The notes: generated from the letters alone by a model not told the origin. A stretch of 64,000 bases of DNA from Strongyloides papillosus (GCA_005656395.1 SRSI01000036.1:326385-390384), one strand, 5' to 3'; positions 1 through 13,930 are shown, counted from the stretch's first letter. Numbers and translations are program-made.

Positions 1-138
1 TAAAAATTATAACGATAATTAACTTGATTAATAATAAAACAAAAATAGCATGTAAAGTGTTAAATATTTACCTATATTTTTTGTATATTTAAGGTATCTA
101 ACCCAGCATATATTTTATATAAGACATTTTGATTTCTA

Positions 139-722
139 ATGTTTCTAAATAATTTGAGAGTTTTCTATTTCTTATGTATTTTAATGATTTTATTACAATG
201 TAGTGGTTGTTGGAAAAAAGAGAAGACATATAATCAGATTGCCTTGGATTTTAGATGTAAGTTTCTTTTCGATAAGAATGGATAATTATTAAAAACTTCT
301 TTACAGTAGCTTTCCCATCAGAAATGAAAGAGTTTAGACAAAATTTATCAGCAAGTGAGCGTGTCATTTTACAAGAAATTGAATCACAACAGAAAAAATA
401 TAAGAATGTTGATGAGTTAACTGCAGATATCAAAAATGCTTCACCAGCATTTGAGGGAAAATTTAGAAAACTTTACTCTGACTTGCAACAAAGAATGAAT
501 AAATTATCTCTTGAATCCTTGACTTTTATTTATGACGTTGGTCAGAAGGTTCAATATTTGTTTGAATCACAAAATAACATTTCCAAGGATAACCCAAGTG
601 AAGAATTAAGAAAAGAATACATAACGACTTATAAAAACTTGTCAAAAGAGACAAAAAAAAACTTGAAAAGTGTATTACCTATGTATGATCAATTATATAG
701 TTTAATGTTAAAGTTTGATTAA
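139..722 (+). CDS. far: Secreted fatty-acid/retinol-binding (FAR) protein, two exons
   Basis: Join 139..256 and 307..722, 177 aa. Exon 1 encodes a signal peptide (a short start, then a hydrophobic run around residues 8-20 ending near CSGC) and was found by reading upstream of the long second exon. The intron of 50 bp has donor GTAAGT at 257 and acceptor TTTACAG ending at 306, and the joined frame is open. The mature part begins with an AFPSEMKEF stretch and continues as a lysine- and glutamate-rich, all-helical protein with the layout of nematode FAR proteins (family-typical length 170-190 aa): a KKYKNVDEL-type helix, then LSLESLTFIYDVGQKV, then a C-terminal LSKETKKNLKSVLP helix. FAR proteins are secreted, bind fatty acids and retinoids and exist only in nematodes; lipid binding here is inferred from family. 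A signal sits directly over the stop codon: AATAAA at 721-726. Which far paralogue it is cannot be decided. Confidence 0.85.
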
Positions 723-726
723 TAAA
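721..726 (+). promoter_or_regulatory. Polyadenylation signal overlapping the FAR stop codon
   Basis: AATAAA shares its first two bases with the TAA stop at 720-722. Cleavage 10-25 bases downstream would give a 3' UTR of only about 15-30 nt. Confidence 0.6.
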
Positions 727-1705
727 GAAAAAAGTATTTTGTTATGGATTATCATTAGAAAATTGACCAAAAAACAATATTATTAATTTTCATTATGCGT
801 TATTTTTATTTATCATGGTATTATTGATGTAAAATAATATAAAAGTCACACGTAATGATATTTTATTATTTTTCTCTAATTTTATAAATGTATACAATCT
901 TTATTATTTATAATCTAAATTATAAATGGTTAAAAATTAAATATTACAAATTATATTTTTTTATATCGTAAAAATTCATTCTTTTATTTTCAAATAAGTA
1001 TAAATCAAATCCTTACAATTATATTTATGATATCACATAAAGAAAATCTACTTCCCTTTCATTTAAAGATAAAACGTTAAAATAAAAAGTACAGATAAAA
1101 AATAATTATATAAACATATTTTTTCTATTCGGCATAGTAATCTATTTAAGGATAAATTTCATTTATGTTCTTTTCCCTAACGATTTTAAAAAAGTGTATT
1201 TACTTCAAAGTTGCTATTTTTAATATTTCATATTTTCACTGACTTTTATATACATATATCAACTACTTCTAAAAATTTTTCTTTCTATAGAATATTCTAT
1301 ATGTTCATGGATTATTTTTTGTTATAGTTTTTTTAGTTATAATTTTCTTAACATACTTTTTGAAAACTAATTTATGCTTAAAAATAGCATCATTTATCGT
1401 ATATTTGATTTTTTTTCTTGTTACCATAGAGATTAGTTAAGTGACATTTAAAGCTTTTTCAAATCTAGAAATTTTAAAACAATTGAAGACATTACACATT
1501 TCATACTTTTATGTATTTCTCATAAAAGAATTTCCCTAAGTATATGTCATTCCAAGAAAATGAACGACGCGGCGCTTTTTATAAAAGACAAATTTTGCAT
1601 TGGAAAGTTTAGATATTTTTTAAACTTATTATCATTATTTTCATCAGTTTTTATCACATTTTTTTAGATAAGTACTATCGTAAATTCTGCTTATTGAATA
1701 GTAAG
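727..1705. other. AT-rich intergenic region and likely promoter of the eIF3L gene
   Basis: No reading frame of note. A small GC-rich patch (GACGCGGCGC around 1566-1575) followed at once by TATAAAAG at 1580-1587 lies about 120 bp before the eIF3L start codon and is the best promoter candidate. The rest is AT-rich and unremarkable. Confidence 0.4.
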
Positions 1706-3441
1706 ATGTCATCTAAAAGTTCTGCTGAAAAATCGACTGGCGATGGAAAAAAACATTTCGACAACGTTGGTATGTAATGATTTTTTTGACAATTTCCTAT
1801 AAATTAATTTTTCTATCACCTTTTAAGATATACCAAATGAATTCATTCAATATATAACATATTTAAAGAAGTTATTTGATGAAAAAAATGTCTTGGAGAT
1901 GCAGGTTATGTATGAACAGGGCCTTTCAGAGATGACTGAGAAACACTACCCAGATAAAACATGGCCAGAACCAAGTGTTATTGAAAATATTATTGATGAG
2001 ACAGGATCAGTTTTCAATATACTTTATCGTGAATTGTATTATAGGGATGTCCATATTAAGACATCAGCCAGAGGGATACCTTTGTGTGCAAGATATGATT
2101 CATTTATGAATTATCAAGATTTATTTTCCTGTATTTTAAATACACCTGATGGTAAACCGGCTGAATTTGTTCTCCCAGATTCATGGATATGGGATATTAT
2201 TGAAGAATTTATACATCAATTTGTTATGTATTGTGGGTATAAAGCTAATCCATCTCATAGAACACCTGATGAGAATCGTGATTTGGAGGAAATTGAAAAT
2301 AATCAAACTTGTTGGAATGTCTATCCAGTTCTCAATATTTTGTATTCATTGATATCAAAATCACAAATCAATGAACAGTTGAAGGCCATCCGTGAAGGTG
2401 AGAATCCTGATGATTTTGCTGACAATTTTGGTAAAAGTGATTTGTACTTTAAACTGGGATATTTTTCATTAATTGGTCTTCTTAAGATTCAAGTACTATT
2501 AAGTGATTATCATCAAGCTCTCCAGACTGTTGAGTATCTTGAGATGGATCCAAAAGGTTTATACAATATGGTTACAAATTGTTATGTTAATCTCCATTAT
2601 TATGTGGCATTCTCACACATGATGATGAGGAATTACGGTGAAGCAACAAAAATATTTGTTAACTGTTTACTTTACATCCAAAAGGCAACCAATATCTATA
2701 AATTCAACAATTCTAATGTTCAAAGAAAATATAATCCACTTGATTTTGTAAGTTAATGTAATATGATATCAACATAATATTTTTTTCTTTCTTAAGATTA
2801 TTAAAACTCACGATCAAATGATTTCTTTGTTATGCATTTGCCTAGCATTACACCCTCAAAAGATTGAAGAAAGTATCCAACAAATTATTACTGAAAAGCT
2901 AGGAGATGTATGTTTAAGAATGATTAATGGAGAGATGGAGGAGTATCAAAGTTGTTTCCTGGCTGGTGCACCTAAATTTATCTCACCAACAACAGTTGCT
3001 TATGAAGGTCCAAGTGTTTCGAGACAAGCATTGATGCGTCAATGTAATGCTTTCATGCAAGGATTAAAGGGCCAAATTTGGCTTCCAATTCTCCGTAGTT
3101 ACCTTAAATTGTACACATCAATCTCAACAAAGAAACTAGCTGGATTTTTAGAAATGGGTGATGATAAGCATGATGAGTTTGTAACAAAACTTCTAAGTTT
3201 CAAGATGATTGTTAGTGAGCTAGGAAAAGAAACGGCACCAAGTAATGATAAGAATGATATTGATGATACAACATTAGATTTGGATTTTTATGTTGACGAT
3301 GAGACAATTCATGTTGCTGACACACGTATTGCACGCAAAATTACTGAATTCTTTTTGAAAAGTTCTGTTAAACTCAGAAATCTTACACAAAAAGCCAAAT
3401 CAATTAGAATACCACCACCTAAAAGAGATTCCAATTTTTAG
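1706..3441 (+). CDS. eif-3.L: Translation initiation factor eIF3 subunit L, three exons
   Basis: Join 1706..1769, 1828..2747, 2797..3441, 542 aa; usual length for the family is about 540-565. Introns of 58 and 49 bp have donors GTATGT and GTAAGT and acceptors ending TTTTAAG and CTTAAG. Exon 1 gives a polar N-terminus. Exon 2 begins with the conserved FIQYITYLKKLFDEKNV stretch and carries SVFNILYRELYYRDVH and WDIIEEFIHQFVMY, hallmark blocks of eIF3L. The C-terminal part (THDQMISLLCICLALHP, then VSRQALMRQCNAFMQGLKGQ) leads into the PCI-like region that holds eIF3L in the eIF3 scaffold, where it pairs with eIF3K. The protein works in the cytoplasm in 43S pre-initiation complex assembly. No disruption is seen. 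Start chosen as the first ATG in the exon that joins in frame. Confidence 0.93.
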
Positions 3442-4911
<1,470 letters not shown>

Positions 4912-6449
4912 AATATATAATCAATAGGAACATCTTTTTTATGTACAGATGCCACTAAAAAATTTCTTTTTTTTCTAATTATTTCTAACATATAACTCTA
5001 ATTTATGATAAAATTTATTTTATTTTATCATATCAAAGTACACTATTATAAAAGAAAGATAAATGCTATTATTTTAATAATAAAAATTAATTACAGAGAA
5101 ATTGGGCAATAATATTATATTCAATCTACATCACAGTAATGACTAAAAAAGTATCATTTTGTGGATGATATCTTGTGATATATAATTATTAATATTTATG
5201 TAGTATATTATAATTCTTTTTTCTTTTGTTATTAACATTATTGATATGCATGTTTTACTGTATAAATTTTTTATTCTTTTTATATCAAATTTTTAAAATT
5301 ATTTTTGCTATTAAAATATTTATAATTTGATTGAAAAGGATATACCAATTTCTTTTATCCGTACAAATTTTGAAAGCCTTAATATTTATCTACATATTGT
5401 TATAAACTAATAAATTGCTTTTTGTAAATTGTAAAATTAAAATTTCTAAGTGTATTATCTTAACAATAAACAATTTTTATCTTTAAGAAGATGTAAAGAA
5501 GAAAAAACATAATACATTATATTAATCAAGAAGTATGTATCTTTTTTGTGTATATTTAATTTATTACTAAACATTGTTTCACCCATTAACCTTAATTTAT
5601 TTGGAATATTTGACTTTGTGATTTTTTAATTCGTACAATGTTTTTTTAGAGGGTGGAAAAAAATGAATAAGATAGAATTTCGAGAATTGCCTTGTGATAT
5701 GTTTACTTTTTTTCCAGTGAACAGGTTTGATTATCAATTATATGTGTCTATTTTTTACATAGAATGTAGTATAATATTTATATTAAATAGTTTAATTTTC
5801 AAAGTTATTAGAAATCTTAATTTACAACTTTTTTGTGTAATATTTTCCTTTGAAATGATAACACAATTTTTTCGTCTCATCTAGTAAAAAAAATCAAAAG
5901 TTATGTTAAAACAAACAAAGAGATTAATTTTTTTTTATCTTTCTCAAAATAAAATTGAAACTTCCTTGATTATTAATAATTAATAAATTGTTAAGGAAAA
6001 GATTAATTTAAAGTATACGATCTAAAATGTAAATATTTATTAAAATATTAACAAATATACAATTTTTTCAATGTAAGTACAAGAATTTAAAAATTGCTAC
6101 AATAAAGGTAACCATTATTCACCACGCGTGAAGAATCTAGAAATTTTTATTTATGTTTATATCCAGACGATTACTAAATTTTTGGAGATTATAATGTAAA
6201 TGTTTTTATGATTCGATGATACAAAATCTTTAAACTTTTATTAAAACACTTAAAACAAAAGAAATTTGACAATATCTTTATATGGTTTGGTCATATTTCA
6301 CCTAATTGCTGATATATAGCAAATTACATATAATAAAATAGTAATTACTATTAGATATAAAAATCATAAATATTTTTTCTAAGAACTTTGATTTCTTTCT
6401 TATCATTATTATGCACTAATGAATGTTCTTAATTTAGTCCTTTTGAAAC
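4912..6449. other. AT-rich stretch downstream of cdc-42
   Basis: 3' flank of cdc-42 followed by about 1.4 kb of A/T-rich sequence with no supported gene. An open frame at 5663-5884 is rich in F, I, Y and N, as expected by chance in such DNA. No clear repeat structure was seen until the TIR element at 6450. Confidence 0.5.
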
Positions 6450-7489
6450 CACACAAACAATTTTTTCATCATTTAAAGGACCAATTTTATCAAATGACAG
6501 ACCATTTTTATCAAATGACGGACCATTTTAGAATTATATTTAAATTTTATGATAATTATAATTTTTTTAGTTTTATTAATATTGCCATAGTTTTAATAAA
6601 GTTTTTTGTAATATTTTATGATTTATTACACGCAAATAATTTTTATCGAAACTAATACTATTTCATTCCCTCCTGGACCTTTTTGTCATTTCTCAAACCA
6701 TTAAAATGAAAAAAAATTACCACAAATTTCAATTAAATAACTTCTAGTAAAATAAATAGATTTGAAAAAATAAAAAAATTCGATAAAAGCAAAACTTAAT
6801 ATTATAAAAATTGTTGAGTACTATTTAGCTATTAGTAAAGTATGTATAAATAAATTACCAAGCATGTTAGAAAAATTATTTATTTTTTACTAAACATTAA
6901 ATAAAATTAAAATGATCTTAAATGTTAAAATAATTTTTATACTCTTCAAAAAATTTTATAACAGATCAAAAGATTAATTTGTACAAATTTAAAAATGTTG
7001 AACGTTCATAGAAATTATTAGTATAAATAAGTTTAAAATATATTCAATTAAAAATTAAAGTTAATTTGATACAATAAAATATAAATTTTTAGTCTAATGC
7101 TACAATATTAATGTTATACAATTTAACACGGATATTCTTTAATTATCAATACGAAGTTTATATTTTTATATTTCGTATCTTTTTACATGACAAAATAATA
7201 TTATGATATATTGTTTAAATTTATTCTAAATAATCAGATAAGAAATTACTATTTTAACAAATAAGTAGAAATAATCTTATTAAATTTTCATATACTTACT
7301 TCTTTGTTCTTTTTAAAAACCAAAAATAAAATAAAAACTTTTTTTAAAAAATGTTTAATGCAAAAAAAACAATCAAATAGTACAAATTTAATGGAAATAT
7401 GTAAATTTTAAAAAATGGTCCGTCATTTGATAGAATGGTCTGTCATTTGATAAAGTGGTCCGTCATTTAATGAAAATTTTGTTTGTGTG
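6450..7489. mobile_element. Non-autonomous TIR element (MITE-like) with subterminal tandem repeats
   Basis: Terminal inverted repeats of about 85 bp: the left end begins CACACAAAC (6450) and the right end finishes GTTTGTGTG (7489). Just inside each end is a run of three short direct units of about 22 bp, each of the form ATCAAATGACRGACC, at roughly 6468-6530 and in inverted orientation at 7415-7470. The interior is AT-rich and non-coding. Terminal inverted repeats plus subterminal tandem motifs suggest a DNA transposon derivative. No superfamily is assigned, and no clear target duplication was seen. Confidence 0.75.
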
Positions 7490-8100
7490 ACATTCTCCAA
7501 GGAATTAGAAGTTGATGTACAGAATCAGTTGCTTTCATACGACCATCTGAAACTAACACCACTAATACAATCATACTCTACTAACAGTCTCTACCTCATC
7601 ATATACGGAACTGCAGAACCTTTCTACGGGCTTAGCTGGCTCCAAGAACGCCACCTACACCGTTTTATAAAGGTTAACCGGTAAGAGTCTGTTCTATCGA
7701 CAGTTCTTACGCCATGTACTCTATGAAGACCTCAACCTCACACTACAAGCTTTAGCCGTTCCTGAGACCGTTTCTGAATCGTAGGGAGAACAATATACCT
7801 GTAGAAACCTTTTCTATCGGAAGTTTTTATCTACTATCCTCTAGGAGGACCAATAACTCAAGTTTCACATGAAAAGCAGTCTGATAATGGTATCTTCATG
7901 ACATAGAAAGTTCTCATCTTTGAAACCTGCTCTGTGGCAGGCATTAGAATAACCGGATCATTCCGAGTTTCCATATACAGTAGAGGATCGACTTTAAGTA
8001 CAAAATTCTACCAACGAGTATTCATATACTCAGAAAGCAGTCACCTTTGCTCAAATCCCCTTCTTAAACCAACTACACTTATTTGTACTGGAAGTAAATA
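7490..8100. other. Non-coding stretch with visibly higher GC and internal near-repeats
   Basis: Base composition is clearly less AT-rich than on either side, yet both strands are broken by stops apart from a 65-codon frame at 7487-7684 that is not recognised. Two segments about 130 bp apart look alike: around 7690-7730 (TTCTATCGACAG then CTATGAAGACC) and 7805-7850 (TTCTATCGGAAG then CTAGGAGGACC). It could be a decayed gene fragment or an old repeat. Confidence 0.35.
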
Positions 8101-8435
8101 AAAGTCTTTTCATTAGCTTAAAATATTTATGTCAATTTACATGAAAATGTACATACATTTTTGAACAAATAAATTAGGTGGTTAAGTTATTTTAACTTTT
8201 TATTATTGAATATAAACGTTATCAACTATTTTTAATGAATATAATTACTAAAACCTTTTTAATTACCATTCCCTTAGAGCTTTATCGAGTATTGTATATA
8301 ATTTTTACAATTTCTATAATATTTGCAGATTATAAAGTTACAAGTAAGATAATAGTTTTACTGATAAACCATACAATGTTATTTAGTGTTAATTTTCCAA
8401 TTACATACTTTGACCCCTGCCTCGGCAACGATTTT

Positions 8436-9205
8436 GTAAATTAATAGAAAATAAATTTATAATTAATTTAAATTCTTGAAACTCTTACAGCACAATGCTT
8501 GTACTGTGTAGACATAGTATATTGAAAAAATTTTTTTAATTTCCAAAAATGGGAATTTTTTTAATCATAAACGTTAAACATGAAACCTTATATGAAACCT
8601 AAATATTCTAAAATCCCGTGATTTCTTCTACAAGAATGTATTAGCATTATATCGAAGTTTCTGAACGTTGTTTAGATAATCAAATTTAAAGTTAAATACC
8701 CATGGTTATTATGCATTTTTGACCTTTAGGGATAATTTTTTAAAATAAAAGTTAAATTCTTTAAAAACTATAAAAAAATCTTCAATAAAAATTATTCATT
8801 TAAAGAATTTTTTTACTTTTAACTTAATAGCATAATTAACATAACCTATAATATATATTGGAACAACTTTTGAATTCTAATAATTTAAAAAATTGGTCTT
8901 TAAGATCAAAAGTATTTAAAAATTAAGGGTAATTAACTTCAAATTTAATTATCTCAAAACTGTATAGAAAATTTGATGTAATATTCTCATATTTTTGTAG
9001 AGAGAGATCACGGGCTTTCAGAATATATAGGTTTTATATAAGGTTTCACGTTTAAATTTTGATATGGATAGTCCCAAAAAAATATTTCTATTTTTGGAAA
9101 TTAAACATTTTTTTTTAAATAATCTACGTCTACTTAGTACAAACATTGTACTGTAGGAGTTTCAAGAATTTTAATAAATTGTAAATTCATTTTTTAATAG
9201 TTAGA
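8436..9205. repeat. Large palindrome / fold-back element
   Basis: The left arm (about 8436-8800) and right arm (about 8860-9205) are imperfect reverse complements, outermost AATTCTTGAAACTC at 8471 matching GAGTTTCAAGAATT at 9157-9170. The arms are about 350 bp with a short centre. No coding sequence; likely a fold-back MITE. Confidence 0.75.
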
Positions 9206-9483
9206 AAATGGACTTTGCGGAGGAAGTTAAAGCATGCAACCGAGGAAATTAATGCTAAACAGCATAGTGTGATCAACGTATTTTGTCATCAATTATAGTA
9301 AAAATAGTGTAGCAGCAAAAGTAGGAAAAAAAATGGTTACTGTTTGACTATTAATAGATATACAGTCGGTCCCCTATATTTGTGTAGATTGGTTCTAGAG
9401 ATTACCGGGGGATGACGAAACCGCAGATACTAGCGAACCGTAGTATTTATTATTTTTTCATTTTTTAAGACTTTTAAATTATA

Positions 9484-10396
9484 TTAGGTTGAGTAATAAA
9501 TAATGGCCGCAGATACATAACTTAACTTTCAATTATAAAAAATTATACTACATAAATTCATATGAAGACAGTGTTTATGTAGAAATGTAGGGGCACTTGT
9601 CCTAATAATATTTAGCATATTACCTTAATTTTTAACTTAATTTTTAATAAGTTAACTCGGGTCTTAAAAATGTTGCCAAAAAAAGATTTACGGGTAATTT
9701 TTTTGTATGAGTTCAAACTTGGACGTAATGGAGCTGAAGCATATCAAAATATAGTTGATGCATGGGGGGAAGGGTCAACTTCCAAATGCACAGTACGTCG
9801 GTGGTTTGGGAATTTCCAAGAAAGAAATTTTTATCTCAATGATGAGGAGGGTAAAATAGGACCCTTTACTACCATTACTCAGATTTAATGGAAGTTTGTG
9901 GAGCTAAATCTAATAGCAGTGACCAAGAAAGTTGAAATATATTGACAGGAGCTTGAAAAAAAAATGAAAAACTAAAAAAAATCATCCGGTTTTAAAAATA
10001 TGAAAAACTCAATACTATAGGATGACAAGTTAAGATGCCATATCTCAAAAATAATTTTAAAAAAATTTGGTGAATTGAAATATGAAGCTCTACCTCACCT
10101 TCCATACTCCCCTGATCTTTCCCCTACAATTTTCAATTTGTTTAAGTATTTGGATGTATTTTTTAAGGATAAATTGTTTAAGAATCGGGACTCTGCAGAA
10201 GAGGCTTTCACTGACTTCATAAAATCCAAAAAACCTGAGTTTTACAAAACGGGGATTCAAAAGCTGGTAGAACGTTGGGAGAAATGTGTAAATTCTAACG
10301 GGTATTATTTTACTTAGATTATTTAATTTTAACTTAAATAAATGTTGCCTTAATTTATTTTTTCTGTCCGCGGCCATTATTTATTACTCAACCTAA
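9484..10396 (+). mobile_element. Internally deleted mariner element nested in the pogo-like element
   Basis: Ends TTAGGTTGAGTAATAAATAA (9484) and its inverse finishing CTCAACCTAA (10396), with TA on both sides (9482-9483, 10397-10398). Length 913 bp against about 1.3 kb for a full mariner, so it is internally deleted. It contains both ends of a mariner transposase. Confidence 0.88.
9670..10317 (+). pseudogene. Mariner transposase remnant
   Basis: The N-terminal part (9670 on) has the HTH region of mariner transposases, including RVIFLYEFKLGRNGAEAYQN and TVRRWFGNF, then stops at 9886-9888. The C-terminal part (10075-10317) has LPHLPYSPDLSPTIFNLFKY, followed by WEKCVNSNGYYF at the end. The middle, which should carry the first two catalytic aspartates, is missing or unreadable. 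No active enzyme can be made. Confidence 0.85.
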
Positions 10397-10619
10397 TAGT
10401 TATAGACAAGATACAATTTTTTTTCTACAATAGTAGACATCATAAAAAAAATGAGAAATACAATCGTAAAAAGAGTTTGTACTTTAATGTAGCTGAAATA
10501 AAAAAAATCACATGTACCCCAATGTTATAACTTTGTAGTTTCTGATAATCTTCAAACCCCGGATACAGGGGACCGACTGTAATCTATCATAATGGTAATC
10601 TTTTTTTGTTTACACTCGT

Positions 10620-11073
10620 TTCAGGTAAAGAGCATTTCAGATTGAAAGAAACCTTTTAATTTATATATTATATTAATGATCTTTTAACATTTTGAAATGC
10701 TTCAATTAGTTTTTATTCAATATATATCATTAATAAAAGTTTATAAAATTTCAAAAGCCATATTTTTTAATAATTAGTAAATTAATTTATCTCTTTAAAT
10801 GTCTTCGTAACATAACATTTTAAAGCAAAACTTTCGTTAATCTTTTAATATGAATGTGAGCATGTTTTAAATGAAAATTATTAGATGTAAAAGTTATGCT
10901 TAACTTTCATGATTTTTACTTAATGTAAATGAATATTAATTTTAAAAATGTATTAATATTATTAGTAATTATTTTTTGAGTAACAGTACTTTATTTCACT
11001 TGAACAAATTTTATCCATTGATGAAATACTGTAAAATTGGATTTGAATAATTGAAAATTTTGATTGAAATTCA
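10620..11073. repeat. Duplicated 3' flank of the chemoreceptor locus, copy 1
   Basis: Contains AAGAGCATTTCAGATTGAAAG and following sequence that recurs in diverged form at 22640-23080, and partly near 13900-14270, each time on the 3' side of a minus-strand chemoreceptor gene or remnant. It marks the extent of a locus duplication. Confidence 0.6.
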
Positions 11074-12054
11074 TTACAAAATAAATTTTGATATAATAGG
11101 ATAATTGTGTACAAAACTAGGTTTGATCGTATTATTTATACCAATATCTTTCAACATCATAATTCTGAGATCTTTAATTCCAACTACTGTAAAAAAGACA
11201 TAAAGATTATATCCAGCAAAGTAAATAAAGTGAACTGTTATATCCAAATTGTCAATAACATTTCTTGCTAAAAAATATATTAAAATAGATATTATAAACT
11301 AACTTATAGCATAATATAAAATATAAGCTGTTGGTGGAACTTCAAAAATTGATGAAAAAAGTCCTTGAAGTAATATTCCTTTGAGAATTTTTCTACATTC
11401 CATTACTTTTGGTTTATTGATATTATACAATTTTTTAGCAACACTCCGATAGATAAGATAATTAATAAAAATTAAGATAAATGGTAAAGCAAGTAAAACG
11501 AAAAAGTCGAAATACATAATCTCTATATAAAATGGTATATCGCTGAAAATTTGATAACCACATCCACGTTGTGGTACAAAATATATATTAATCTCGAAAT
11601 ATTGTCCATACATCAAATATAATAGTGGTCCAATTGTTATAATTATAATTATTGCAAGTGTAAAAACAAAATATCTTTTTTTCTTATTAAATATCAGAAG
11701 CCAAAAACGGAAGAAATGAAGATAAAAAGGTGTTGCGATTAATATTTGTCTAACTTTCATATCAAAAATACTACATTTTGAACAAAATTTTACAAAGATT
11801 TGATTACCAGTATAATAATTAATAATAAGATATCCATTAAATAATACGTGTATCACAGAAACAAAAAAATATTCAGATGACATAATAATTGTCATATACT
11901 TAAAATATTTCCTATTATTAAATTCCTTATAGAATATACTCCGATGTAAAAAATATAGATTTGGTAAGATTGCTAAGCAATTAAGAATAAATGCTTGGTA
12001 TTCTTGATATTTGATTGCTGGATAAAGGTATTCTGGTACTATGAATCCAGCCAT
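11074..12054 (-). CDS. Seven-transmembrane chemoreceptor-like GPCR, two exons
   Basis: Complement of join(11074..11267, 11304..12054), 314 aa. The 36-bp intron has donor GTTAGT and acceptor TTTTTTAG; reading through it replaces a premature TAG with a last exon that ends at TAA (11074-11076). Hydrophobic helices in order: FILNCLAILPNLYFLH, MTIIMSSEYFFVSVIHVLF, ILIATPFYLHFFRFWLLIF, a strongly hydrophobic FTLAIIIIITIGPLLYLM, a fifth with FVLLALPFILIFINYLIY, a sixth with GLFSSIFEVPPTAYILYY, and the seventh in exon 2 (FIYFAGYNLYVFFTVVG). The proline pair in helix 6 preceded by ILKGILLQG resembles the STR/SRH-type nematode chemoreceptors. Family assignment is tentative; ligand unknown. A paralogue next door is dead. 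Confidence 0.8.
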
Positions 12055-12177
12055 TTCTATAATTAGTAACCTTAAAGAAAATCTCTTATAAACACTAAAA
12101 TAGAGTTTTAAAATTAAAGAAAAGTAGAATACTTTCTACTTATTAATAAGTATAAACTTGAATAATGATACTTTACA

Positions 12178-13930
12178 ATTTTTCACTTATATTAGTGCCA
12201 AGTAGAAAGTGCATTAGTTTTTAGAAGGAATTTTATATCATACACGCAATTTACTTTTCCTGATTTAATAAATTTAAAGAACAGATAGGTTTAAATTTTT
12301 ATCTTTTAGTAAATCAGACAACTAAAAAATAAGTTATTTTATTTTTTAAAAAATTAAAAAAGTAATATCTTTAATAATTTTAAACGATCGACTGACTTTA
12401 ATTTCTAAAAATTAATATTTTTAAAATGATTAAAAGAATAAAAAAGCTCAAAATATCAATTACAGTTATATTTATGTTTTTTATGAATATCAAATTATTT
12501 ATGTACTGATGCAATTGTATTGTTGTAATTCTATATTGTCAATTTTCTATATAATCATTATTTTAATAGTTTTACAAGTTCAATCATTCGGTTTGATTAA
12601 TTCGACTAAAATTTTATGCAAAAATGTTTGTAATAATACCAATTGTTTTCAAATTTAAAATATGTATATGTTATAGAGTATGTATATTAACAACTTAAAA
12701 GATTGAACACCTTACAACATTTAAAATATGAATATACTGAAATGTTAATTTATTAAATTAATATGGACCGTAAGAATTTTAAACGTAAATAAATAGACTA
12801 TTGAATATATGATAAATAAATATTTTGTAATTAAAAAAAGTACTATTTTATAGTTTAAATGGCATGTCTATAACAAAAAATAAAGAAATTAATCGTCTTC
12901 TCGCCATAATTCTTTTTAAAATTAGCTGATTTCATGATTAAATATTTAATAAATATATTTTTTTAATTTATTGTCGAAAAGGGGTATCAAAATGTTTTGG
13001 CTCTAATAATTCAAATAATTTTAAAAAACTTCTCCTTTTGAGATACTTTTTTTATAGTTTTATTTTTAAAATAATATTTCCAAAAGTTAAAAAAAATAAA
13101 GTAATTTGTGACTCATTTGAAAAACTTAATACCAGAATAAGAGAGGGAACTTAATATTATAAAAATTAATTAATAAATAATCATTTTATGAACTAGAAGG
13201 TGGTAAACGTTTTTATTTAAAAAAATTAGAAATAGAATACGTTAAAAAGCTGAACAAAGTAATTCAGAGGCAAAGTCTTCAGCTGACTTTAAAAATTATA
13301 TATAATCAGAATATTTTAGATATTGCTGCTATTTCCAACTTTAAATTTCATATGTTTCATATAAATTAATAATTTAACATTTCAATATATTCATATTTTT
13401 ATACTTTGAAATATTAAATTATCTAATTTACAAATATACATACTCTATAGCATTTTATATGCATTAAATTTTAAAATGATTGTACTATTACAGACATTCG
13501 TTGTATAAAATTTTAGTTAAATTAAACAAATTGAACTATTAAACAAATAGTAATATAAAAAATTGGTAGTATAGAATTACAACAATATGTTTATATTAAC
13601 ATGTAAATAAATTAGTATTTGAAAAAAGCATAAATAATAATATAATTGATATTATTGAGTTCCCTTATTTTTCGATTATTTAAAACTATTCATTTACTCA
13701 GAAATTATGTTAAATTAATTGTTTAAAATTATTAAATATATTACTTTTTTAATTTTTTAAAAAATAAAATGATTTATTTTTTAGCTGCCTGATTCAATAA
13801 AAAATAAAAATTAAAACCTATCTCTTCTTTAAGTCTATTGAGGAAGGAAAAGTAAATTCCGTGTATCACATTGTAAAATTATTAACATTTTTGTTCTTCG
13901 AAATTAACCTTCATTAATAGGCAGTATAAG
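12178..13930. repeat. 1.75-kb imperfect inverted repeat between the two chemoreceptor loci
   Basis: The left arm from about 12178 (TTTTTCACTTATA, then AATTTACTTTTCCT at 12247) is matched in reverse complement by the right arm (AGGAAAAGTAAATT near 13845, TATAAGTGAAAAT near 13930). The best-matching parts lie in the outer 250 bp; similarity continues weakly to about 12750 and 13370. The centre around 12800-13350 shows no gene. It could be a large fold-back element or an inverted duplication of the region upstream of the receptor genes. Confidence 0.6.

Larger units (their letters stand above)
9363..10579. mobile_element. Pogo/Tigger-like TIR element interrupted by a mariner
   Basis: The left end CAGTCGGTCCCCT at 9363 and the right end AGGGGACCGACTG ending at 10579 are inverted, and each is flanked by TA (9361-9362 and 10580-10581), the target duplication of the Tc1/mariner/pogo group. 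CAGTCGG-type ends followed by an AAACCGCAGATAC-like segment resemble Tigger/pogo termini. Without the nested mariner only about 300 bp remain, so this is a MITE-sized derivative. Confidence 0.75.

Noticed and set aside
5663..5884. 73-codon open frame downstream of cdc-42
   Set aside because: Composition is dominated by F, I, Y and N, as expected from AT-rich DNA; no splice partner or recognisable domain.
8235..8444. 69-codon hydrophobic open frame
   Set aside because: Low-complexity translation of AT-rich sequence with no neighbours or splice sites to support a gene.
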